A stretch of 64,000 bases of DNA from a bacterium (GTDB lineage Bacteria > 4484-113 > JAGGVC01). Both the position numbers and the translations under genes were made by a program. Shown here in pieces: positions 7,116 through 15,811 of this stretch. The stretch is from NCBI GenBank assembly GCA_039961635.1, contig JABRWB010000014.1:13026-77025 (forward strand), written 5' to 3'. Position 1 is the first letter of the stretch; the number at the start of each line of letters is the position of its first letter. The notes below the pieces were generated by a model. It made no database searches. It worked only from the letters and a program-made list of their open reading frames with translations, and was not told the DNA's origin.

Positions 7116-8843
7116 GTGGATGTCTTCGAGTTTAAGGCTGTTATCGATGCACTGGCCCAAGATTGGACGGGCGCTCGCGTCCTTGATGTAAATTCTTTCG
7201 GAAGATATCTTTTCGGAGTCAATCTATCCGCTCAAAGATGCTCCATTTGGTTCTTGTTTTCAACCAGCAGTGGACATCCGGGAGTGGGATTCTGCAGCGA
7301 GTTGCCGGCGCAGTTTAGCGAAGCGAAGACAGAAAGCAATTTCGGGGAAGTTATGAGAAGCCATCTGGCAAACTCGCTTCTAACCGGCGCGTTCAGGCCT
7401 CCTGGCGAACGCCGCGTAGAACTGGTATTCAATCGAATGCAAAAATTTGACAAATCGGTCGAAAGGGTGATTGTCATCGAGATAATGGGACGGCACAGCG
7501 GCGCTTTTCTACTGTCCGACAAAAGGATCGTACTCGGTTCAGCGAAGCTTTTTAATGCAACTTCCAGCAGGTTCCGGACGATTTCGGTCGGAAAGCCCTA
7601 TATAGAACCGCCGCCGCTCTCAAAGCTTTCTCCGGAGCTGCTTACTTGGGGAGACTGGAGTAATATCGCCAGCCAAATCTCCACTGAAAGCCGGGACAAA
7701 CCTCTTGTCGAAGCGCTTTTGGAGCGGTTTACGGGGCTGACGCGCGAGTCTGCAAATCGTATTTTGCAAATTGCGGGCCTTAATCCGGGCGAATCAAAGG
7801 CGAATCTGGTGTCGGAGGGATCAACCGCGGAAAGCTTGTTCGGCGCTTTCGAATCGCTCCGGAATCCGGAAACCCTGGAGGCCGTGCTTGGGGTTGCGGA
7901 AGCAGCCGGTGCCCTGCCGGAGCATTTTGCACAAAGGCTGTTTTTCCTGGTGAATGCAGTAAGGGATTCAGTTCCCTCTATTCGGATGGGGAAGGACGCG
8001 AAATCAAGGAAGCTGGAAAGACTTCGCGAGGAACTTGCAAAGGCATCCAAGTGGAGGTGCCTTGAAACGGTGGCGGCGCTGTTTTACGAGGGTGCTGGCC
8101 GGAATTCCGGGGTGTCGCCTTCGAGGCATGACATTGCAAAGCTGTATTCGCAGGCGGAAACCAAAGCAAAACTACTTGGATGCCTTCGCGAGATGGAAAA
8201 ACTGATCGGGACGATGTTGGCGTCAAGGGACAAAATGCCTTCGCCGGGCGCCATTGCCTCCAGGCTCGCTGCAGGGGCGGCGCGATATCAAAGGGCCATA
8301 CCGGAACTTGAAAAGCGGATAGCGGCGCTTGAATCCGGCGATGATTTGAAAAATCGAATCACGAGCAAGCAAAATGCCGAGATCCGGGAAACCACTGCTC
8401 CCGAAAGCACCCTGGCAGCGCTTCGTGGACTCGGAATTCGTCATAGGCTGTACTTTGCCGACGACGGAACGCCTATTGTGCTTGGGCTTTCCGCGCGGTC
8501 AAACGACGCGCTTTACAGAAAATTCGGCTCAACACCGAACTGGTTTTTTCATGTCAGGGATGCGGCGGGAAGCTGGGTGATCGCTTTGACGGGTAAAGCG
8601 CCCCTTTCGGATTGCGCCAAGCGCGATGCGGCGATTATCGCGGCAGCCAACAGCAAGCTGAAGGGCGACAACACCGTGGAAGTGTCCTACACTCAAATGA
8701 AAAATCTCAGAAAGCCGAAAGGGCTGGGAACGGGCAAGGTATTGATTGCCAAGGAAAAAACAATTGCGGTTAAGCCCGCGGATTTGGCGAAAATAAAAGA
8801 CAGGGATAATCAGCCTGCCCCTTTTAGGACTAAAAAAGATTGA
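7116..8843 (+). CDS. rqcH: RqcH / NFACT (FbpA-like) ribosome quality-control protein
   Basis: RqcH binds stalled 50S subunits carrying peptidyl-tRNA and directs addition of C-terminal alanine tails that mark nascent chains for degradation. Of 575 residues, the N-terminal NFACT-N domain includes VIVIEIMGRHSG (about 116-127); a helical coiled region follows, then the C-terminal NFACT-R domain with ARSNDALYRKF, NWFFHVRDAAGSW and VSYTQMKNLRKPKG. At the place where RqcH proteins have an Asp-Arg pair needed for tailing, this protein reads GERR (residues 97-100), that is Arg-Arg. A start at 6996 is open but would run through the sigma factor promoter region; GTG 7116 matches the family start and the leaderless promoter. 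A YlmH-type partner is encoded at 57294. Confidence 0.88.
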   Translation: MDVFEFKAVIDALAQDWTGARVLDVNSFGRYLFGVNLSAQRCSIWFLFSTSSGHPGVGFCSELPAQFSEAKTESNFGEVMRSHLANSLLTGAFRPPGERRVELVFNRMQKFDKSVERVIVIEIMGRHSGAFLLSDKRIVLGSAKLFNATSSRFRTISVGKPYIEPPPLSKLSPELLTWGDWSNIASQISTESRDKPLVEALLERFTGLTRESANRILQIAGLNPGESKANLVSEGSTAESLFGAFESLRNPETLEAVLGVAEAAGALPEHFAQRLFFLVNAVRDSVPSIRMGKDAKSRKLERLREELAKASKWRCLETVAALFYEGAGRNSGVSPSRHDIAKLYSQAETKAKLLGCLREMEKLIGTMLASRDKMPSPGAIASRLAAGAARYQRAIPELEKRIAALESGDDLKNRITSKQNAEIRETTAPESTLAALRGLGIRHRLYFADDGTPIVLGLSARSNDALYRKFGSTPNWFFHVRDAAGSWVIALTGKAPLSDCAKRDAAIIAAANSKLKGDNTVEVSYTQMKNLRKPKGLGTGKVLIAKEKTIAVKPADLAKIKDRDNQPAPFRTKKD

Positions 8844-8845
8844 GT

Positions 8846-10186
8846 CTAGTTCCCATACAAAACCTGCACCCAATGAAGCCTCATTCCATTTGGTGACCAG
8901 ACCTCGCTCCTGCCGCTGCCGTCGTAATTCACCGACCAGACTTTGCCGTTTTCCTGGAAGATCACAAGTTTGGAGCGAATGTCGAGGTCGTAAAAACCTT
9001 TGCCCGATTCCTGCTTGAATCTGACGACTTTTTCTGCGGCTTCCGGCCCCAACGTGCGGCCGCTGTCCAAATCGGAAAGTGAAATCTTGTGCACCTGATA
9101 ATAGAAATCCGGCCTGCGCCGCTCCTCTGCGCTTCCGCTTTGCGAATACTCCGCCTCAAGCGTAACATAAAACATTAGACCGTTCAGCCTGTCTATTCTC
9201 GGCCTTCTGACATGCTTTTGCAATTCAAGTGCGGTTCTGTAAATTTCGTTAGGCTCGTGAAATACGCGAATTACATTGCCGAGGTCGTTTCGAGCAAGGT
9301 CATCCGCAATGAGTGCGACATCGCCGCTTGGAAGCCGGATAAGAAACCGCGGCTCGTCCGCGAGAGGAATTTCGGCCTTAACCTCCCCGTCGTTGTCGAA
9401 TACAAGCAGTTGATTGGTTCGGCCGACTAGCGCGACCCAGGTTTCGTCTTGCCCGAACAGGACATCCCGCAGGATCGTCCTCACGGGAACGGATTTGAGA
9501 CCTGTCCAATTCCGTGAACCTGCTTCAGTATCGAAAATGGAATGGCGCACAGTTCTTGGATATCCTGTGGCTATCAGTGTTTGAGGCACAGTAACGAAAG
9601 TAAAAAACACCCGGTCGTCGGAATCCCCCCATATACCGATTTTGCCGAAATTTGCTGAAAGAATTTCCCCGGGCAATCCGCTTGATAAGACCTTGATTTT
9701 TCGCTCCGGGCCGTCCAATACGCATAAATCTGAAGGAATTTTGCCCGGAAACAAAATCCGCCACAAAAACCGGGATGGAACATCGGCGTCTTCGAGATAA
9801 ACCAGCCTGGTCTTTGCTGAATTAACCGAGGCGATGTTTTCAACGGCAAGATCGGCAATTTTCAAAGCTTCCTTCGATTCCGGTGAAAAAGCGACAAGTG
9901 AGCTTTTGGTTCCCTTTTCGAAAGCGACACCAAGAAACACGCGTCCTCTGTTCAACATCGGTTCGAGATTCCTGACAATTCCGGCTCGGGCATAGGACTT
10001 GGTCAGGTGAATATAAAGCATGACGAATAGCGACAAAGCTGTCGCAACTGCAGCGACAGTGATCAACACCGCGATCTGCCCTTTGACAGCTTTCGAAAAC
10101 CTGCGCGTCTTTTTTTCACGCTTTTCGCGCGTGGTCAGAACGGCGGACGGGGATGGCGGCCCGGAAGGACTCGATTTGGTCTCCAC
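8846..10186 (-). CDS. Membrane-anchored protein with propeller-like periplasmic domain
   Basis: This 446-residue protein has a basic Ser/Pro-rich cytoplasmic N-terminus, one TM helix at about 35-60, and a long extracytoplasmic part with repeated beta segments such as SLVAFSPESKEALKI and KLVIFQENGKVW, suggesting a beta-propeller. No catalytic residues are evident. It converges on rqcH with only two bases between the stop codons. It starts at GTG 10186 from its own leaderless-type promoter. Function unknown. Confidence 0.6.
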   Translation of the reverse strand: METKSSPSGPPSPSAVLTTREKREKKTRRFSKAVKGQIAVLITVAAVATALSLFVMLYIHLTKSYARAGIVRNLEPMLNRGRVFLGVAFEKGTKSSLVAFSPESKEALKIADLAVENIASVNSAKTRLVYLEDADVPSRFLWRILFPGKIPSDLCVLDGPERKIKVLSSGLPGEILSANFGKIGIWGDSDDRVFFTFVTVPQTLIATGYPRTVRHSIFDTEAGSRNWTGLKSVPVRTILRDVLFGQDETWVALVGRTNQLLVFDNDGEVKAEIPLADEPRFLIRLPSGDVALIADDLARNDLGNVIRVFHEPNEIYRTALELQKHVRRPRIDRLNGLMFYVTLEAEYSQSGSAEERRRPDFYYQVHKISLSDLDSGRTLGPEAAEKVVRFKQESGKGFYDLDIRSKLVIFQENGKVWSVNYDGSGRSEVWSPNGMRLHWVQVLYGN

Positions 10187-10198
10187 GTATCAATGATA
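10187..10198 (-). promoter_or_regulatory. -10 box, probable leaderless start of propeller gene
   Basis: On the reverse strand TATCAT (10198-10193) is followed by 6 bases and GTG at 10186. There is no ribosome binding site. Confidence 0.45.
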
Positions 10199-10207
10199 AC
10201 CGACGGA

Positions 10208-11128
10208 CTAGATTGCCGGAGTTCCGGAGCCTGAAAACGCATGCACCACCTTGGCAGCCCAGCCGACGTACTCCGCCATCGGAACCAGAAAAAGCTGCGC
10301 AAGCAATGTACCTGCAATTTTCGTCCATATCAGGTAAAAGTTCATCACCTTGATATCGGTCTCCGGACGCTTGCCCAGAATGCATTGATCGGTTATAAGC
10401 GCGGCTGTCGGATCGACAAGCATAAAAAGCAGGAAAGTCGCTATGCCGTTTACCAGCCCGGACAGAGTCGCGGCGGTGGCGCGGAATTCGGGGAGCATCG
10501 CGCCCGCAAGCAACGACGAAAGCACTCCGATGGTATAAAACGTAGTGACGAACAGGTGCCAGAAAAGGAATCCTTTGGGTATCCGGCGCCAGTCCATGTA
10601 TTTTTGGAAATGCTCGCGACCTGGAAGCTTGAGGCGGAGCAGATTGACGGGATTGAAAATCATCGCGGCGGCGCGGGCCATGCTCTTGCGCTGTTCGAAA
10701 TCAAGAATCACCGCCGAAAAAATCCGCTGAAACGTCGGCGTCAAAAACGCGCCGATCATCGCTCCGAAAGTATAGGCAAGAACGAGCATCCGGAACTTGG
10801 GCAACACGATGTCGAATGCAGTGATTTCGTTGGCCGTTTCAAGTAACGGCCCGGCACCCTGCGCCGCTACCTGGTTCACCGCGCTGTCAATCATCCCGCC
10901 GACGAAAGGCGCCTGAATCATGTTCGACATGCGGGAGAAAACCATCAGAATATTGAAAAGCGAAAGCGCAATTGCAAGGCGTTTGGTCAGAACACCGGCC
11001 ACGCGAATGGACAGGTTGAGCGTGTCAACAACGCTCATCAGGCCGAGCAGTACAAAAACAAACAAAACCACGCCGTCGACGCTGAACAGACTTAAAAGCG
11101 CGTCGAAGAAATGGATTATCGAATCCAA
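10208..11128 (-). CDS. amj: Amj-type (DUF2837) lipid II flippase
   Basis: Amj family proteins move lipid-linked peptidoglycan precursor across the inner membrane as an alternative to MurJ. The 306-residue polytopic protein carries the family signature near the N-terminus: SVVDTLNLSIRVAGV, LAIALSLFN, SRMSNMIQAP. About six to eight TM segments can be seen. It starts with TTG 11128 after a good GGAGGG site. A signal-peptide nucleotidase-like gene lies upstream in the same direction. In Bacillus Amj is induced when MurJ is missing; whether this organism also has MurJ cannot be told here. The assignment rests on motif resemblance. Confidence 0.72.
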   Translation of the reverse strand: MDSIIHFFDALLSLFSVDGVVLFVFVLLGLMSVVDTLNLSIRVAGVLTKRLAIALSLFNILMVFSRMSNMIQAPFVGGMIDSAVNQVAAQGAGPLLETANEITAFDIVLPKFRMLVLAYTFGAMIGAFLTPTFQRIFSAVILDFEQRKSMARAAAMIFNPVNLLRLKLPGREHFQKYMDWRRIPKGFLFWHLFVTTFYTIGVLSSLLAGAMLPEFRATAATLSGLVNGIATFLLFMLVDPTAALITDQCILGKRPETDIKVMNFYLIWTKIAGTLLAQLFLVPMAEYVGWAAKVVHAFSGSGTPAI

Positions 11129-11181
11129 TCGGCGTCCCTCCGAATCACTCTATCTGCTTCGGACCAATAGGACTCCATGGA

Positions 11182-13476
11182 CTAAAACCAGCCGCTCCCG
11201 CCAGAGCCGCTTTCTTCGGAGCCGCCGTCACCCGATTCGCCTTCTTCGCCGCCGTCAGCTTCTTCCGAACCACTCTCGCCTTCCGGAGGGCTTGCCTCCT
11301 CCGAGGGAGCGCCTGCTTCAGGTTGTTCTTCGGCAGCGGCGGAAGGCGCAGTTGTCAAGGCTGGAGCCGCGCCGATGGCCTGTGGATGCCATTCAAGCAA
11401 GCTGGTGAATCCGAGCGTTTTGCCTTGCGTATAAAGGAATTCTCCTTCGAACTTATACAGTTTCTTGCCGGCCTGGACGCCGCTGTTTTCCGAGCCGTCC
11501 CAGAATGCGTTGAAATAAAGCGATTCGCCGGGAAGCAGTGTAAGTGAGTCCACCTCGTTTTTCCAGTACCTTCGGGCAGCCCAATTCCAGACCAGGCGGT
11601 TTTCCTCCTTGACGCGGAAGTCCACGCGTTGGAAAGTTTTGAAGTTTATCAGTTTGTTGATGTCCCCGACGTTTGTAACCGTCAACCTGAACTCGTACAA
11701 CTGCGCACCGCCGGACTCCCTTGGAAGCACGGCGAATGCATAGTGAAGATTATCCTCCGTGAGTTCCGCCACTCCAAGATAAATTTCCTCGACCATAACG
11801 GGCTGCCCGGAAGACCCCTCGGGAGCAACGTCTTCGAGGTTCACGATTTCGCCCTCCAGAGGAACTTCCGGTGCGGCCTCAATGGGCTCCGCCGCTTCCG
11901 GCTCTGTGTCCGTTTCCTCGGGAATGTAAACTTCAGTTGTTTCCGGCTGCTCGGTCAAAAAGTAAATTCTGCCGTCAGCAGCAAACGATGCGTTGGAATG
12001 CTGCCGCAGATACGCTTCGACCGCGTCGCGCAAAGAAACGCCGGTGTAGACAAGCGGCTTTTTGTCTTGAAAAACGCCGTATCCGTCGCCTCCGCTCGCG
12101 ATGTAATCCGTCGTAACAACAGTGTATGAGGAGTCGGGCAGGAGATTAACGCCCCGAACCGCTGCTTCATACGCCCTGCCCCCAAATATCCCGAATGACA
12201 ATCCAGAAACAAGCGGAAAACCGGGCCTGCCTATTTTCGATGCGCCTTGATCCAAAAGCCTTTGAATTTCGGCACCAGTTAACTCGAAGCTGACCAGAAC
12301 GTGATCGAAGGGAAACGCGCTGTAAACGTCTCCGACGGTTACAGGGCCGCCCGGCAGCGAGGCGCGCACGCTTGCCGCGGAAAGAAATGCGATGTCCGTA
12401 CCGGCGAATTCCCGCGCGATTTCAGCGCACAAGTTCCCAAGTTCGGTTTCGGTTGCACGTATCTTGAGGTCGGAGTAGTCTTTATCCAGCTCGCAAATGA
12501 CGACGCCGAGTTTGGAATCGAGCTTCTTTTCGTAGTCGCGAAGGATTTTCAGGATATCTGTGTTATCCACCCACTTCCCGTCCATCGGGATGAGCGTTTC
12601 GTCGAAATAACGTATTTTGTATCCAGACTCCTTTTCACCCTCAAAGGTGCATTTAAGCATCCCAACTTTTTTGCCCCATTTTCCGGCATGTACGATCAGC
12701 GTGTCTCCCACGAGCATCGGAACTTCAAGCTCGGTGCCATCCATCCCGCCTACCACAATGTCGATGTCGGGACATTCGACGGCGAGCTGGATGTCCGCGG
12801 CGATTCCCTGATGGGTCAAGGCTATTATCACGTCGCACTTTGCAGAAAGTTCGGCAATTAGGGATTTTGCGGTCGCTATGGGGTCATCAAACGAAATACC
12901 TTCGATCAAATTCGGATTAATCCGATCCGCCGCCTGCCCGGAAATAAGTCCGAACACGCCGAGCCTCAATCCGCCGCGCTCGATTATCGCATAGGCCTTT
13001 CCAACAAGTTCCCCGGAATCAGCGCGTTTTGCGTTTGCACATAACATTGGAAACTCTGCTTGCGCCATTCTGTCTTTCAGCACTTCCTGCCCGAAGCCAA
13101 ATTCCCGCAGCCCCAGAGCCATGGCGTCGTACTTGAGGCGGTTCATCATTTCGATGTCGACGAAGCCCTGGTATAAGTTCGAAAGCGGCGTACCGCCCAA
13201 AGCTCCGCCGCTATCCAAAAGAACCCAATTGAGCTTCTTCGCCTGACGCTTCGTCGTAATGAACATATGGCGCTTGGGGATGCCGCCAACCGGCTTGCCG
13301 GTGGTGCCCAATTGCGCGTAGGCAGGATCATCCAGGGTGAAGGGCAGCAAGTGTCCTTCGGTGTCCCCGGTATGAAGAAAGACGAAGTTGTATATCTCCG
13401 CACTGGCGGGCCTGGATAGCCCGAAAATCAAGACGGAGACCGCAAAAATCGCTAAAAACGGCCAAAACTTGCGCAT
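11182..13476 (-). CDS. Secreted 5'-nucleotidase-like metallophosphatase with BsuPI domain
   Basis: The 764-residue protein has a signal peptide (about 1-27), a calcineurin-like metallophosphatase domain starting at LHTGDTEGHL, the 5'-nucleotidase C-terminal domain (SFELTGAEIQRLL, later YIASGGDGYGVF), and then a domain like the BsuPI protease-inhibitor family (FRLTVTNVGDI ... LLPGESLYFNAFWDG). The last 60 residues are an acidic Gly/Ser/Glu tail. The metal motif is GDTEGH in place of the usual GNHE-type elements, and a second metal motif is hard to see (GGMDGTE), so activity on nucleotides is uncertain. Start ATG 13476 has GGGGAGGAG in front; the frame is open to 13512. Its role may be phosphate scavenging or processing at the cell surface. 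Confidence 0.72.
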   Translation of the reverse strand: MRKFWPFLAIFAVSVLIFGLSRPASAEIYNFVFLHTGDTEGHLLPFTLDDPAYAQLGTTGKPVGGIPKRHMFITTKRQAKKLNWVLLDSGGALGGTPLSNLYQGFVDIEMMNRLKYDAMALGLREFGFGQEVLKDRMAQAEFPMLCANAKRADSGELVGKAYAIIERGGLRLGVFGLISGQAADRINPNLIEGISFDDPIATAKSLIAELSAKCDVIIALTHQGIAADIQLAVECPDIDIVVGGMDGTELEVPMLVGDTLIVHAGKWGKKVGMLKCTFEGEKESGYKIRYFDETLIPMDGKWVDNTDILKILRDYEKKLDSKLGVVICELDKDYSDLKIRATETELGNLCAEIAREFAGTDIAFLSAASVRASLPGGPVTVGDVYSAFPFDHVLVSFELTGAEIQRLLDQGASKIGRPGFPLVSGLSFGIFGGRAYEAAVRGVNLLPDSSYTVVTTDYIASGGDGYGVFQDKKPLVYTGVSLRDAVEAYLRQHSNASFAADGRIYFLTEQPETTEVYIPEETDTEPEAAEPIEAAPEVPLEGEIVNLEDVAPEGSSGQPVMVEEIYLGVAELTEDNLHYAFAVLPRESGGAQLYEFRLTVTNVGDINKLINFKTFQRVDFRVKEENRLVWNWAARRYWKNEVDSLTLLPGESLYFNAFWDGSENSGVQAGKKLYKFEGEFLYTQGKTLGFTSLLEWHPQAIGAAPALTTAPSAAAEEQPEAGAPSEEASPPEGESGSEEADGGEEGESGDGGSEESGSGGSGWF

Positions 13477-13586
13477 GGCTCCTCCCCGCGGCAACAAAAA
13501 GCTTGCCAACAACTTACCAACAGAGGCAAGACGAGTTTAGCACAATCGGATACGACAATCCTGCCCATACGCCGGATCAGCCGCAG

Positions 13587-15758
13587 CTAATCCCGCGCTC
13601 TCGATATCGCCAGGCACTTCCCCGATAAATCGTCTACTACAGCCGAAACCGCGGCCAGCACCTGACGCTCGGTTACGAAGCTCGATAGATCCAGAATCCC
13701 TGTTGGCGACAGAACGTACATTTCTGGAATCATCTCTCCTGAATCCGTAAACTTCGTGCTCTCGGCAATCAGCTTTCGTACCACAGGCACAATATCGTCC
13801 GCGCTGCAAGGTTGCCAGTTTGCGCCCGACTTGACCAGCAGCGAGCGGCCCATCCTGTCAAGGCAAACCAGGATTTCCGAGTTGCGGATCGATAATCCTG
13901 GCGACCTTGAGGACACTTTGAATGCCACCGACATACCGGAATCAAAAACCGTTTCAACGCTTTCGGAGCCATTTCCCGCCAAGGCGGCCGCGCGATCCGC
14001 CAGCTCCGACGCGGACATCACCCTCTCCATTTCCTCAAAGCGCAAAGTCCCCTCCGCTTCCACGCGCAACACCTTCATTTTCGGATCGTATTCGAAAGAG
14101 CACCGCATCTGATCGGGGGGCACGCCGGCTCGGCCCAGCTCGGATCGAGCAAGCGATTTCAGTTTTGAAAAATCCTCTTCGGACGGATTGTCCGCAAAAA
14201 CCTCGTGAGTAAAGGTGGATACGGCAACAGCAACGCCGATGGCGGAAATCGATTCGGGATGCTCTACCACCTCATACGGCCTCCCCAGCGCCTCTGCGAC
14301 GCCTTCGATAATCGAATTCACGCCTCCGCCACCGCCTACAATGCGAAGCTCTTGTATTCTTGCCTGGTAATCTTTGGCAAGCTCGCGGACCGCGGCAACT
14401 ACGCGTTCGCGGCATTCCGCTATCATTTTTTCTGCAATGTTTTTGGCAGGAACACGCTTTTCGCGCGCAACGGCCTCGAAGGCTGTAAATACAAGTCCAC
14501 CTGCGCTGTACGCGGGATCGCTTTCAGGAATAAGGCCGAGAAAATTAGCGGCATCTGTTAAAGTTATCCCGTACAAGTTTCCGTTTATTTCGGCTGTCGC
14601 ATATTTACACCCGCTCTTTTCCGCCAGCTTTTTGGGCGTCGAGCCGAATCCGATTTTCAGCAAATCGGCGCGGTTCACGTCTTCCGGTGAAGGGAAAGAC
14701 AGATATTTCAGCCCTGCTATATGTGCACTGCGCGGCCCGCATCGCGCGCGCCCGCGCTTGTCGAACCAAAGGAGCGAGCCACCACCAGCCGCGACCGTCC
14801 GTAGGTCAAGCGAACGCGTATGCAATATATGCCCGCCCACGCGCGCGGGCTGCTTGCGCACTTTTCCGGCAAGAATCAGGCTTATGTCCGTCGAAGTGCC
14901 CCCGACCTCCAAAAACACCCCGTCGCTGATCTTGGCGACATGCAACGCGGCGCTTGCTCCCGCGGCGGGTCCGCTTAGAATACAAGAGAGCGGGCGCTTT
15001 TCCATTTCTTGCGCGTCCATCACGCCGCCCTCGCTTTTCATCACCATCAGCTTCTTTCCGGGCATCAGCCTATCAACGGCTTCTCTTGTGTAACGCGCTG
15101 TTTCAACCGTTCTGGGGATCATCGCCGCGTTTACCACCGCAGTCTTCGCCCTGAGCTTCACACCCAGCCTGCCCGATAATTCGGAAGCCCTGACCACAGC
15201 CTTTCCAGAGGAAATACCTTCCTTTTCAAACTCCGCCAGAATGTCAAGCTCAAGCTCGCCTGTAGGATCTTCCGTTCCTCTGGATTCCACAATGGCAAGG
15301 GATGGAACTTCCGCGAACAATCTTAATAATCCAATAGAGGTTTCAGCCCAAAGTGGCAGCTCTGAATCCTTGATCAGTTTTACAATCATCGGGATTGAGC
15401 TGCCTTCGCCCAGTTCGATCGCTGACTCCCCAAACAGTCTTTTTGCAAATCCGATGTGGGCTTCGGGCACAATCACCGTCAGTCCGACGGGCGCTACATC
15501 CCCCTCGAGGATCGAATTGGTCGCCTGGGTTGTGGAATGGGCAATCAAGTCAACTTGCTCAATCGAGATTCCTGTGCGCTCTATGAGCAATTCGAGAACC
15601 CTGACGACTCCTTCGGAAACTCCCAGCTTTGCCTGGTGAGTCGTCGGCACCATCGCGGAGCCGACAAGCCTTCTGTCCTTGTCCAGCACGACGCCGTGTG
15701 TGAATGTTCCGCCAACATCCACGCCGATTCTATATTTTGCCTCGCCAGACGATGTCAA
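13587..15758 (-). CDS. Hydantoinase A / 5-oxoprolinase family protein
   Basis: HyuA-type proteins use ATP to open hydantoins, 5-oxoproline or related cyclic amides. The 723-residue sequence has the ASKHA ATPase start IGVDVGGTFTHGVVLD, then HSTTQATNSILEG and the GPAAGASAALH nucleotide loop, followed by LEVGGTSTDISLI. HyuB, the usual partner, is not in the window; HyuA-like proteins also occur alone. Substrate cannot be inferred. TTG 15758 is the first start that keeps the complete N-terminal strand, and no ribosome binding site is visible. Confidence 0.82.
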   Translation of the reverse strand: MTSSGEAKYRIGVDVGGTFTHGVVLDKDRRLVGSAMVPTTHQAKLGVSEGVVRVLELLIERTGISIEQVDLIAHSTTQATNSILEGDVAPVGLTVIVPEAHIGFAKRLFGESAIELGEGSSIPMIVKLIKDSELPLWAETSIGLLRLFAEVPSLAIVESRGTEDPTGELELDILAEFEKEGISSGKAVVRASELSGRLGVKLRAKTAVVNAAMIPRTVETARYTREAVDRLMPGKKLMVMKSEGGVMDAQEMEKRPLSCILSGPAAGASAALHVAKISDGVFLEVGGTSTDISLILAGKVRKQPARVGGHILHTRSLDLRTVAAGGGSLLWFDKRGRARCGPRSAHIAGLKYLSFPSPEDVNRADLLKIGFGSTPKKLAEKSGCKYATAEINGNLYGITLTDAANFLGLIPESDPAYSAGGLVFTAFEAVAREKRVPAKNIAEKMIAECRERVVAAVRELAKDYQARIQELRIVGGGGGVNSIIEGVAEALGRPYEVVEHPESISAIGVAVAVSTFTHEVFADNPSEEDFSKLKSLARSELGRAGVPPDQMRCSFEYDPKMKVLRVEAEGTLRFEEMERVMSASELADRAAALAGNGSESVETVFDSGMSVAFKVSSRSPGLSIRNSEILVCLDRMGRSLLVKSGANWQPCSADDIVPVVRKLIAESTKFTDSGEMIPEMYVLSPTGILDLSSFVTERQVLAAVSAVVDDLSGKCLAISRARD

Positions 15759-15811
15759 TCGCGTTATCCAGTGGCCAATGAACTGACTAACAAACTAGCA
15801 TTGCATCGATC

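Noticed and set aside
14374-15093. Forward 239-codon frame opposite the HyuA-like gene
   Set aside because: Shadow of a high-G+C coding strand; Ser/Arg-rich composition and no motif.
15744-15775. Leaderless start for the HyuA-like gene
   Set aside because: The nearest -10-like sequence is only about 4 bases from the TTG, which does not fit the 6-7 base rule of the other ten.
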